DNA of 64,000 nt from contig CP136065.1 of the NCBI GenBank assembly GCA_032622095.1, forward strand, positions 91,767,343 through 91,831,342. The letters are read 5' to 3'. Shown one piece after another: positions 1-10,566 of this stretch. Position 1 is the first letter of the stretch. Each line of letters begins with the position of its first letter. The notes under the pieces were generated by a model. It did no database searches. It saw only the letters and a list, made by a program, of their open reading frames with translations, and was not told the DNA's origin. This DNA comes from Siphonodentalium dalli. Its lineage: Eukaryota; Mollusca; Scaphopoda; Gadilida; Siphonodentaliidae. Both the position numbers and the translations under genes were made by a program.

Positions 1-880
1 GCATTACCCAAATAAGCTTGAACATTTTTTTCCGAGATATTTCACTACATATATACGCTCTGTTGCGTTGTCTCCACACGTTACCCCGATAGAGTAGTAT
101 TAATGTTATCTGGCAGCTAATAACATGCATCTTATGATTTCGGACGAGGTGAGGTAATGCCATACAATAATATACAAGTGATACAAGGGGAATGATAGTA
201 TGCATCTTAGTCATATTTTAGACTAAAGTCTGGTATGTTGTCCTTGTTCAGACTTACACAACCGATCATACAAAACGTATTTCAATCAGGGACAATAATT
301 TAGATGAGTTGGATTTTTGTATATGTAAGCACAAAACGGAAACAAATTTGCAAGGTGGAGTCCAACCAATCTCAAAATTGCTTACACATAGGCTCCAATG
401 TTGGTAATGGTTTGTATGCAATGGTAATGCAGTAGAATTTACCATAATATAATGTAAGTGGGTTACATCATGTCTGTACTTAGAATTTACAAGGGTGTGT
501 CCGTTTTACGTGGATTTTACATGGCTTTTACCTGAGTACATCATTGTCTATCTGACGTTACCATATATTACCAGGAGCCATGTACATGTAAACCATGGTT
601 TACCAGGCTTTGCCAGAGTAATTTTACACGGATATGAGCGATAACTCAATTTCACAACATATTATATATCTCAACCCCTCTGGATAAAGGCACGCTCATT
701 CCCATGTTGTCACCCGCATCGAATAATGCAGGAGAACAGCATTTATATGTACCCCGGTCTCAAAAATGGGATTTGTTTTGAAATGGGGAGTTTTTGCCCA
801 GGCGGGGTGGCGTCTTCAGTGTCTCAATTTTTGGGCAATTCCTTAAAGGCACACTTCACGTATAATGACAATCTCCGCAA
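1..880. repeat. Left remainder of tandem unit 0 (non-coding)
   Basis: About the first 110 bases resemble 18,008-18,105 of unit 1 at roughly three quarters identity by eye, and 640-880 matches 20,204-20,440. The stretch 115-640 does not match the other units. No credible coding sequence was seen; the short open frame at 726 has degenerate counterparts in the other units and looks accidental. This is the downstream end of a unit whose homeobox gene, if it exists, lies before the window. Confidence 0.6.
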
Positions 881-3264
881 TCTATCTATATCTATATTTG
901 CGAATGTCTGTCTGTCTGTGTTCTATATAAATTCACAGGGGACCATCTAGATGACACCAAAGTGGTCTACTAGGGGTATCTTTTTACTAGAAAGATAATG
1001 GTGAGAGTTAGGATTTTCTAAATTGACGCCGTTGTTGTCAGGGGCAGAAAAGGGGGAGGGGCAGAAACAAATTTGTCACCGATTGCCACGAAAATTATAA
1101 TATAATCATCAGCATGATATAAGGAATCTGATGGTGTGGTTTAAATATGTCAAGAGTGGCCCCGTTCGAGTCGGGGATGCACGAAAGGTGAGAGGGGCAC
1201 CAACATTGATAAACTAAGTTTAGTGCCGAGGGACCATCTAGATGGCATCAAACGGTATACTAGGGGTCACTTTTTACGAGGAAGATTATGGTGCGGGTTA
1301 GAATTTTCTAAAGAGACGCCGTTGTCAGTGGCAGAAAAGGGGGAGGGTAGAAAAAATGTTTGCCTCCGATGGCCACGAAACTTTTATATAATCATTCCCG
1401 TGATATGGGGAATCTAATGGTGTTGTTTAAATATGTCAAACGTGGTGCCATTCGCGTCAGGGATGCACGGAAGGGGAAAGGGGCACCAAAATTGATAAAA
1501 CTAATTTTAGCGCCGATTTCCACCATATTGATATATATTCTTCTCCATGATACAAGGAATCTAATTGTGGGAATTAAAGACTCCAAATTGCTGTCGTTTG
1601 GATGAAAGATTGTGGGAGGGGCACTCAATTTGATAAGAGTGGGTTTAGTCGCCGATTGACACCACACTTATACAATATCATCCCCATGGTAAGAGGAGTC
1701 TAATGGTGTGGCTTTAATCTGTCAAAAGTGGCGTCACTCGAGTCAGGTTTGAACTGAAAGGCAGAGGGGCACCAAAATTGATAGGCAATAATTTTTGGCG
1801 CCAATTTCCACCAAAGTGATACGCATAAAATGAGGAGTCTGATCGTGTGATTTAAAGACGCTATGTTGGTGCTGTTTGTGTGAGAGATGGGGGTTGGTGG
1901 GCACTCAATTTGATCAAAATTGGTTTACCAAACTTAACAATAATCATTTCCATGGTATCATGAGTCTAATTGTGTGGTTTAAGGATGTCACAAGCTGTCA
2001 CAATTGGGGCCATTCGATTCAGAATGCATAGAGGGTGAGAGGAACACAAAAAAGATGAACAATATGTTTAGCGCTGATTTCCACCAGATTGATACATATT
2101 CTCAGTGTTACGAGAAATCTAATCGTGTGGTTTAGATATGCCAAATTGGTGCCGTTTGGATGAGAGATGTGGGGGCCCTAAATTGTATACGAATTTGTAT
2201 GCTCGCCAATGTTTTACAAAAACTTATACAAAATCATCCACACGGTACGAGGAGTCTAATGGGGGTGGCTTAAAACTGTCAAAAGTTGCGTCATTCGAGT
2301 CAGGGAGAGGGACACCAACATTGATACAAATAAAACGTCAGCCTACCACAGTGTCCCCTGACAACGTGGCAAGTCGATGCCGCTTTGTTAAAGAAATTAA
2401 TTTTTTTTTGGAAATGTTCCAAGTCGAAAAGGGTTAATAACTCCGTTAAAAAAACATTTCCCCGTCATCTATATACATGCTGCACATCTCCAATATGTGG
2501 GTAACATACTCTGCAGTTTCAAATATCTACGATCAAAACTGTCTGAGGAGTTGATTTCACCATGAAGGTACCCTCATACAGAAAATTATAAAAAATGTTG
2601 AAAAGTGTTAAAAACTCTGTAAAAATAATAATGTTTCCTTCATCTATATACATGCTGCACATTTTCAATATGTGGGTAACAATACTCTGAAGTTTCAAAT
2701 ATCTACGATCAAAATTCACTAAATTTGATAAAAAAAATTATTTAGTCGCCGATTAGCACCTAACTTATAAATATTTATCTGCATGATATCAGGAGTCTAA
2801 TTGTGTGGCTTAAAGATGTCAAAAGTGGTGCCATTCGAGACAGGGGTCCATAGAGGGTGAGAGAGAGAGAACAATGGATAACAATATGTTTAGCGCCGAT
2901 TTCCAACAGACTGATACATATTCTTCTCCGTGATACGAGGAATCTAATCGTGTGGTTTAAATACGCCTAAATTTGATACGAATTTGTATTCTTGCCAATT
3001 TTCAACAATTTTATATATATTCATCTCCATAATGAGTCTAAGTTTGTGGTTTAATGATGTCAAATGTGGCGCCGCTTGAGTCCGAAATATGGAAGGGAGG
3101 GTCACCACAACTGGTAGAAATATGTTTAGTGTCAATTAATAATTAATTTATGAGAATATGTGTAACGCTTTGAACAAGAGTATCCTCTATTCCCATCATA
3201 TATCCACAATATGCAGAGGGTTTCACATCACTTTAACCTGGGCAACACCGGGTAACCCTGCTAG
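881..3264 (+). mobile_element. Non-autonomous Helitron-like element, 2384 bp
   Basis: The element begins with TC (TCTATCTATATC at 881) and ends with CTAG at 3261-3264. Just before the end is a short hairpin (ACCTGG, loop GCAACA, CCGGGT). It sits between A (880) and T (3265), as expected for Helitron insertion into AT. The paralogous sites in unit 1 (about 20,441-20,450) and unit 2 (about 29,255-29,262) read continuously through the same flanks without it, so both ends are confirmed by empty sites. It has no Rep/helicase gene and would depend on an autonomous relative. Its interior is mostly degenerate minisatellite. Confidence 0.85.
930..3150. repeat. Degenerate minisatellite inside the Helitron
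   Basis: Diverged monomers of about 140-150 bp, in places paired as a period of about 290 bp (GGACCATCTAGATG at about 942 and again at about 1229). Recurring phrases include 'ggaatctaatggtgtggttt', 'gccgatttccacca' and 'gaggggcaccaa'. Short open frames here occur in several frames and are not genes. Internal tandem repeats are common in non-autonomous Helitrons of invertebrates. Confidence 0.75.
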
Positions 3265-3776
3265 TATACTAATATTTTCAATCGATAGAAGTCTTTAAAA
3301 CTTTATTTCGCTGGGATATTTCCAGTAATAGTCCGGGATATATTTCATTCGAATCTCATTAAATGCCCACTTAATTTTCGAAACCCCAGATCACATATAT
3401 AAAATATATGCCAAATTATATACCAGTTGAAAGCGGAAGCTCCAAAACATTGTATTATCATCTTATCCGGTGTAATAAACTGTGAACATGTTGTTTTTGT
3501 TGAGCTACCGACGTGTTTTTGTGATTAAGTTTCATCTGTTTTGTAGTGCAAAGTGTATTATTTTCAATGGAGGGGAATAACTATATCTTAAAGATAGAGT
3601 ATTACCCTTCCATAGAAAATTCATTTTTTGTTTGAAATATATTTCTCTGCGGGCATCTTCTGAGACACAGACGTTTCAAATGGTGATGAATTATAGTATT
3701 TTAATCATATTTTATGGCATAGTTTGTTATTAAAACCGTATATAAAGGCACTATAAAAAGAATTAATCGATGACTC

Positions 3777-3852
3777 TTTTTTATATTGGGTTGTTTGGGG
3801 TAGCTAGCCCCGGGATTGTCGGAAGGACCGATTGGTCCTCCCCTTAACCCCT
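3777..3852 (-). mobile_element. 76-bp retroposed fragment with 11-bp target-site duplication
   Basis: The insert is flanked by ATCGATGACTC at 3766-3776 and 3853-3863 and is absent from units 1 (about 21,000) and 2 (about 29,832). Read on the minus strand it ends in an A-rich tail (ATATAAAAAA), as expected of a severely 5'-truncated LINE or SINE insertion. A related sequence (GCTAGCCCGGGATTGT...CCCCTTAA.CCCT core) occurs in the same orientation at 57,453-57,515. Confidence 0.7.
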
Positions 3853-4250
3853 ATCGATGACTCGAAAATTAAGTTGACCTTTAAGGTGTGTGAACACTTA
3901 CTTACAAAGTGGTACTCCTATGCCGTCATTGCATAATGTACAAACTCTGTCATTCCGTTTTGATTTTTTCCACCGTCCACTGTCTACTGGCAATCGATGA
4001 TTTGATACATTCGGATAAGTACCATGTAAGTTCCGTTAAATATATCTGATCTCCAGGCGTGCAGAAATACCACCAAAGAAAGCATCCCGTGGTGATGTAG
4101 CTACATTTCCCGACCATTCCTGGTTAAACTGATCAGTACGTATGGACATTAAAATATTCCACCATGACACCCCGTGTATATGGTTTAACTGGTATATACC
4201 CGATAGACATTAAATTGAAAATAAGACACCTCCCATAATGGGGAAGAATC

Positions 4251-4790
4251 ATGAACATGAATTGTGAAAGATTGTCTTTGAAACTGTACTATTTTACTAC
4301 ATGCGAGGAGAAAAACATTAAAAATATTTGGCTCGATTATACCAGAAAACATCTTGAAGAATTGGGATTTTCCTCTTTATGGTTGAAACAATGGGTACCG
4401 GAAACGACACAATTTATTAAGTTGATCAAGACACATTCAATGGACCAATAGATTAAGACATGGCGAGGTTATATATTAACGCCTCTAGTAAGAGCCCATT
4501 CTACCGTATTGCCAAGCCAAATTAATTTCGGCAAAGAATATTATATATCACTTGAAAATCAGTAAACTGTGGCAGGCCTGATGAAATTCCGTACACGCAA
4601 CGGTTCGCAACCACAGTTTGCCCGTGGGAACTGAATCATGGATAGGCACATCATACAGAGGAACAGAAATGCAATCTTGGGAACGAGAAACTAGGTGATT
4701 AATACCACCTCATTTTTGAATGTACGAATCTTGACGACCTCGGAAAGAAATACATCAAACAATTTTAATGAACCCCCATGTATACGACCT
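4251..4790 (+). pseudogene. LINE ORF2 C-terminal remnant (unit 0)
   Basis: Broken reading frames match the C-terminal region of a non-LTR retrotransposon ORF2, best preserved in unit 2 at 30,243-30,795. The unit 0 copy is riddled with stops and indels. It lies tail-to-tail with the minus-strand reverse-transcriptase remnant immediately to the right. Confidence 0.6.
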
Positions 4791-4969
4791 GGTATCAATC
4801 ACGAAGAATAAAAAATGAACTGAGTAATAACGAAAAGACCCACAAGCACAGCACCCCACCCCAACACTATTGAGTATTGTATACTTACCACGCATGCGTA
4901 CAATTTATTACTGTGTCTTAACATTATATAATATGTCAATGCTCGAATGGCATACTTTGAACACACGAG

Positions 4970-6234
4970 TGAACACATCTGTAATCTGTAATCCGAGTGT
5001 GTTAGTTCCCTTCTGCTCATGAACATGGATTTATTTCTGGTCAGTATTATTTACACATATTTTGTTGCGATAATCGAGCCCTCATTCGATATTAATTTCG
5101 ATCAATATGTTATCGTTCTACATTTTATTTCAATTACTAAGGGATGGCGACCTAATTCTCCGTATACTATATAGTTTGGTGTATTTTCAACTCATGAGAA
5201 TATTGATTCATTTCGTTTGGGGCTCAAGATGAGTAGTGCAAACATATTTGTCGAAAAAGCTGGAGAAGTTTCATTATTTTTTTAAAACTTTTTTTATATA
5301 TAGTATCAGTAAAATAATTCCAAAGGTAGGGGATGTATTTCTTAAAATGGAGATCTGAGTTGGTTATGTTAAGTGTGGTTCACTGTCTATTGTCTTCACT
5401 CGAAATAAAAATTGGCTTTAGTTGAGTTATTTCATAAATAGGAGAATTTGACTGGCTATCTAACTAAATATAAAAATGGAAAAACAGTTAATCATTTAAT
5501 CATCATCAATCAATCATCAATTAAATAAAACAAATACAAAACTTGATTGACTTACAGGGTTCTTATCCCCAAACTTCACTACCATATACTAATATGGGTG
5601 CGACCATCGTATCAAAAAGATGAAGCAAAATGTCTACAGGTAGATCTAATTTCCTTACTTTATTCAACAGTGCAAACATCGCCTTCGTGTCCAATTTGCA
5701 GGTTTTCTTAAATAGATGGACAAAATCTCCCATTAATGACAAAATTTACACCCATGTAAACAATTTCATTTACCGTTTATAAAGGATTATCAATGAATAT
5801 AAATGTCGAGAAAATCTTAGGTAATATTTTGCCAAAAAGTCTCAACTTTTGGTTTTGATGCGTTAACTTCTGAACCCCATGTGTCCGCATAATCTGACAC
5901 TAAATGCCTGAATCGCTGTGCATAGTATGTTGCCTCGATGTCTGCATTAGTACGGTATCATCCGCATATAACAAACATAATATACACACAAAGCATTTCA
6001 GATTGTCGAAAATTAGTTCATCGAGGTAATTTAAATGTTCGATCGCACAGTTACTAAAAAATTCCTGAAAGTCATTCTCAAAAAAGGAGAACAAAAAAAG
6101 GCGACATTAATTCTCCTTGAAAAAGGCCTATGTTACTGGCGAAAAATTCAGAATGTTCTTGTTCTTTTTTCACACATGTTTTGATCCGGTTATACCGATT
6201 CCTCACTATCCCTGAGCGTTCAATTTTGTAAAGG
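4970..6234 (-). pseudogene. LINE reverse transcriptase remnant, unit 0 (3' part)
   Basis: Minus-strand fragments include the RT active-site block LLYADDTVLMQTS (about 5,930-5,990) and the downstream SRRELTHSDYRLQ piece near 5,000. Stops and frameshifts make it non-functional. The CR1-like element split this remnant at 6222-6234, and its 5' part continues at 14,555-14,720. Confidence 0.7.
6222..6234. repeat. Left target-site duplication of the CR1-like LINE
   Basis: AATTTTGTAAAGG, identical to 14,555-14,567. In unit 1 the uninterrupted sequence GTTCAATTTTGTAAAGGAAA is present once at about 23,025-23,044. Confidence 0.9.
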
Positions 6235-6732
6235 TATGAGATCGAGGCTGTGAATGGCGGGTGGATAATTTTCTCAGTCCGCTCATTTATGGGCTATTTG
6301 TTTAATTTTGGTTCTACTTAAGCTGAATGGCTGCTGAATTTTGATCTAAAATGTTTGTTGTGATGCTGTAAAGTTAGATCTATGAAGAATTCTTCATTTT
6401 GTACAAGAAATAACGTGATTGAAATGAACATTGTGTGTTGACGTGGCTGATTTACTGAAAGGAGCCGGTCGCCATGTTTGTTTGACTTTGAACTTCTACT
6501 GATTGCTGATAAACCGGGTGAGATCTTTCTAATTTGACTACAATATCTCAGTAACACTTAATGTTTTCACATTATCCTGGTGTCAATTTGCAGTGAATGT
6601 GGACTTTGGATGTCTATTCGTGATTTTCTGATAAGCACTCACCGACCGTCGATTCTGCGGATTAACCTAAATTGTGTTATCGCCGATATATAATCTAGCT
6701 GCTACTCATTGTCTCATTTCTGTGTATAATCG

Positions 6733-7830
6733 TTGATACAATATAAAACTATGGAAAAACATGAGTTTCCAACTGAAAATGGTGACATTGAACAAACAAA
6801 TTCAACTGGCACCGTGAGTCACCATGCTGCACCGTCTGGAGGGTGTGAACATGATCAGTTACATGACGTAGATATTGATGGCGAAACCGATAAACCGATA
6901 ACAGGTGCGAAGAGGGACCGATCATCGCCATTATCATCCTCCATTGAAACAAATTCCAAGAAAAACAGACCACTGTATCAATCTCGTCTCATCAGTACCC
7001 CCATTCACTCCGAACATGATTCCGACAGTGACATTGAGCAAAATTTTCTCGAATCAAGTGTCTATTTTGAAAGTGGGTTGGTAAATGCCTTATCCAGTCC
7101 TAAAGTCATAGAGTAGTTGGCAAAAGCTATGCGAGGTATATTTCATGGCATAATAACTGAAGCCGCGTGCAACGAAGTCACAAAAATTGTACCAAAGGAT
7201 ATTGTAACCATGGACACCCTTAAAACCGAACTCAAGAAGCGGGATGATAAAATCGAGAAATTAGAATATAAACTGAAAATTGAATCGGAAGCGCGAGCTG
7301 AATTAGGTCGTGAACTCCGGGCCGAACTGGATGACTTGCAGCAATACGGTCGCAGAACAAATCTTCGCTTATCTGGTGTAACTGAAAAGTCAGGTGAAAA
7401 AACTGATGACATAGTTATTGGGGTAGCTGATAAAATTGGTGTGAAACTGAAACCGAAGGATGTGCATCGTAGTCACCGCCTGGGTCCTAAGACGGACAAC
7501 CGAAACAGCGCGACTAATGTAGGAAATCCCAGGCAGATCATATTCCGCCTACCTTCATATAGAGTTAGGAAGTCGCTCTTCGGTAATAGACGAAGTCTCG
7601 GAACAACCGACATGAATGATTATTCTGATAAAGGGAAACTCTACCTAAATGAAGATCTCACCCATACCCGAGCAGCCATATTCAAACGGGCTCGAAGTTT
7701 GAAGAAAGACAAGAAGGTTGCCCAATGTTGGACATTTGATGGTAACGTATTCGTGCGTGTGACTGATGATAGTAGAGCTGGAAAAGTGAATACTCATCAA
7801 CTAATGGACGCCTTCGAAGATCGCTTATAG
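6733..7830 (+). pseudogene. CR1-like LINE ORF1, interrupted by one in-frame TAG
   Basis: The frame reads 127 codons, a TAG at 7114-7116, then 237 more codons in the same frame to 7830. The first part is polar and Ser/Asp/Glu-rich. The second has a charged heptad-like coiled coil (about 30-70 residues after the stop), ending DDLQQYGRRTNLRLSGV, then an RRM-like region with SHRLG and RQIIFRLPSYRVRKSL, and a C-terminal domain with LNEDLTHTRAAIFKRARSLKKDKK. This is the layout of L1-type ORF1 nucleic-acid chaperones (Transposase_22-like), which bind element RNA. The TAG is either a disabling mutation or a readthrough site; mutation is more likely given the damaged ORF2. Confidence 0.8.
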
Positions 7831-10566
7831 ATCTAAGAGTTCATCGGTGAACTAACGGTGAACTACTGGGCGCTCCCAAATTGTGAAAGCTGTACATAGT
7901 TTACTGATCACTTCTTATTGTGTCTACAAGTTGACCAACTGAGTTCCATTCCTGATTCTTTATGTATAATCCACAATGGACTCTCAACTGATGTTACAAT
8001 GTTGAAGTACATTGTTATAAATCTTATGCAAGGGGTGCATCAACGTATACCTGCCAGTCTCACAAATAAAATGACATAATTATGACCTATACAAACCCAT
8101 ATTTAACTAGGCAATAGTAATAATTTTGGTCAAAATAGCGATACATAATGTTATATTTCTCAAACAATTAGGTGCTCTGGCTCATCCGGTGATGACTAAA
8201 GCCCCTTTATGTATACATATAGTGGCCAAATGGCTGTATGAAAAAATATATCAAATATCCAAGTAACTACATATACGCATGAATATAATATACTTACGAA
8301 ATAATCAATGAATACATGTGTCTATTGTCCTATATTCACGTAACACGATACGTCATCGATTACTGCGTCCTTCCTCCTAAATGTCCATATGTGTTGACCC
8401 TCACTGTCCTATTGTGAAACGCCGCATAAATCGTGACCTAAATTTGATGCAATACCATATGTGTTGACCCTCACTGCCCTATTGTGAAACACCGCACAAA
8501 TCGTGACCTAAATTTGGTGCAATACTACTCGCTCGTGATTGTAATGCGGGCCAATTGACACTGATAAAATCACACACCCTGACCCACTCTCAAGTGACCG
8601 CCATCCACAGCGATTAAGCTTTGCAAAACAAGCGCGGAATGTTTCGACTGTCGACCACAATTGTTTGGAGCAGACCACAATAAAATTTTGTTCTTTTGGC
8701 TAACGTACATGTGGTGAGTCTATGTGGTGCATCCCTTGTTATCCATACTGGTATATTGTCTTCATACTGTACAACTCTATTGTATACTGTTCTTCTTTTC
8801 TTGAGCCTAAAAATCGTACGCTCTCTTGGCGACTTTACCGATTTCTTTCGACTGCTGTTAGTGAGGTTTTGCCAAAATATAGTTACGTGTGATCGGGTGT
8901 GCTTTCTCGTTCCTGTTAACAACGTATGTACTTACATGCGTTATAGTATTGGCGACATTTTCAGGAACGTTCAATGAGGTTCACACAAAGTATACACGCA
9001 ATGAGAACGTATATTTGTCCTTATACAGATATATTAATTATATAAGCGTTTATTCCTAATATTAATCGAAATCATTGATACTTAAAACTGGCGACATCAC
9101 CAAACCTTTCTAGTGATGATCTAATTAAGTGCATGTAATAAGTATAAAGATTAGCCGCTGATTATACGTACATGTACATATTAATTAGTATTGCTATGTG
9201 TTGTTTTCTTTTCATCCAGCTGTAACTCCGTATACTTAGATATATATAGTTGGTTCAGCTAAGGTATATGTTACGCGTGTGGTGATTAGGCATTGTTTAT
9301 TACAATGACTAATTATATTCCCATGTCTTGAGTCGAAATTTCGCAAACTTACATGCATTATAACTTTGAGGATATACTCGAGCCTTCTAATGAGGTTCAG
9401 CTAAAGTAGAATGTTACATGTATGATTATTAGCCGATGCCTATTACATTGAGTAATCATACTATGTATAATGTTGACGATGAAAGGCATAACAACCTTGG
9501 TGACATTCACAAGTATTTTAATGAGGCTCGGATGTAGCTCATGTTATGCGCATGAAGCCTATAACCGGACATTCATTATATACTGTACTAGAATATTATT
9601 ATTATTTTTGTTTTTTTTCTATTATTATTTTGTTGCTGTGCCGACACCTCGTATACTAACACGTATCATAGATATTCTTAGACCTCCTTAATGAGATTCA
9701 GCTAGTGTACAAGTGATATACGCGTGACATTTCATAAGTATTTTAATGAGGTTCAGCTAGAGTGCATGTTATGCGCATGAAGGTCAATCGTATTATAATT
9801 AATGTATTACTATTGGTATGTTATGTGTGTATAGTAAGTATATATGTATGTATTGTTTGTCTTTCCTCTCTTTGAGCCGAAACTTTATTTCCTTCTTTTT
9901 TTTTAGATGAAACTTAATTCCAATACCATGCATTATACCTTTTACGATATATCCCTAACTATGTAATTTATATGAAATTGTAGTTCGGATGGATAGCACC
10001 ATATATATACGTCCTCATGTTCATGAATTATCACTGCGTTCACTGGTTCCAAATCGGTGCCTCTGACTGTTTCCAACGGAATGATAACTGAAATTAGTTT
10101 ATCTCCCATACTTATTAAGCTGGACTAAGTTATATGATTTCGCGCACAACTGGATCCCTATCTCACCGCGGTGACATCATATTGTCATTTACACATTTCT
10201 TCTGTTGTATACATATTTGGATTATATATAACATGCCTATCAACATTAATTATATACCATCTTAAACAGCCATGAAGTAATTAATATATCATATAGCCAC
10301 TGCCCGTATATGGGCGGACTTGCATAATTACAGAATGTTTATGTTTCTATTCTTATTTCCTATTACTCTCTCCCTTTCCTTGGACCCACACTCTGCTTGC
10401 TTATACATACTTGGAATGTCTCCTGTTTATACATTTCTTAATTTGTTGCTCTTTTCTCTTTCTCTTTTTGTGAACAAACAATCTGAAGTTGTCCGCCGAC
10501 CGGATGTCATTCACTGGGCTTATGTCGCGAGCCGGTCCTCCCATTTTTAAGTAATTATATTATTAA
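7831..10566 (+). other. Inter-ORF region of the CR1-like LINE
   Basis: 2.7 kb without a coding sequence I can support. It holds a 70-bp tandem duplication (8385-8454 and 8455-8524) and several loosely repeated phrases of the type 'atgaggttcagctaaagt' between 8970 and 9760. Open frames at 8696, 9470 and 10,320 have no recognisable content. Typical two-ORF LINEs have short or overlapping ORF junctions, so this spacer is unusual; it could be internal promoter, captured sequence or decayed coding DNA. Confidence 0.55.
8385..8524. repeat. 70-bp tandem duplication in the inter-ORF region
   Basis: Two copies beginning CCATATGTGTTGACCCTCAC at 8385 and 8455, differing at a few positions (e.g. TGTCCT/TGCCCT and GCCGCATAAA/ACCGCACAAA). 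Confidence 0.85.

Larger units (their letters stand above)
3265..6221. repeat. Tandem unit 0, segment left of the CR1 insertion
   Basis: Collinear with 20,450-23,030 (unit 1) and 29,262-31,910 (unit 2), at roughly 90 percent identity by eye, lower than units 1 and 2 share with each other. It contains the two halves of a rearranged LINE remnant, a private 76-bp insertion and a private divergent stretch near 5180-5560. It is cut at 6234 by the CR1-like LINE and resumes at 14,555. Confidence 0.8.

Noticed and set aside
1392-3135. Frames inside the minisatellite at 930-3150
   Set aside because: They occur on both strands, do not repeat in phase with the monomers, and show no domain.
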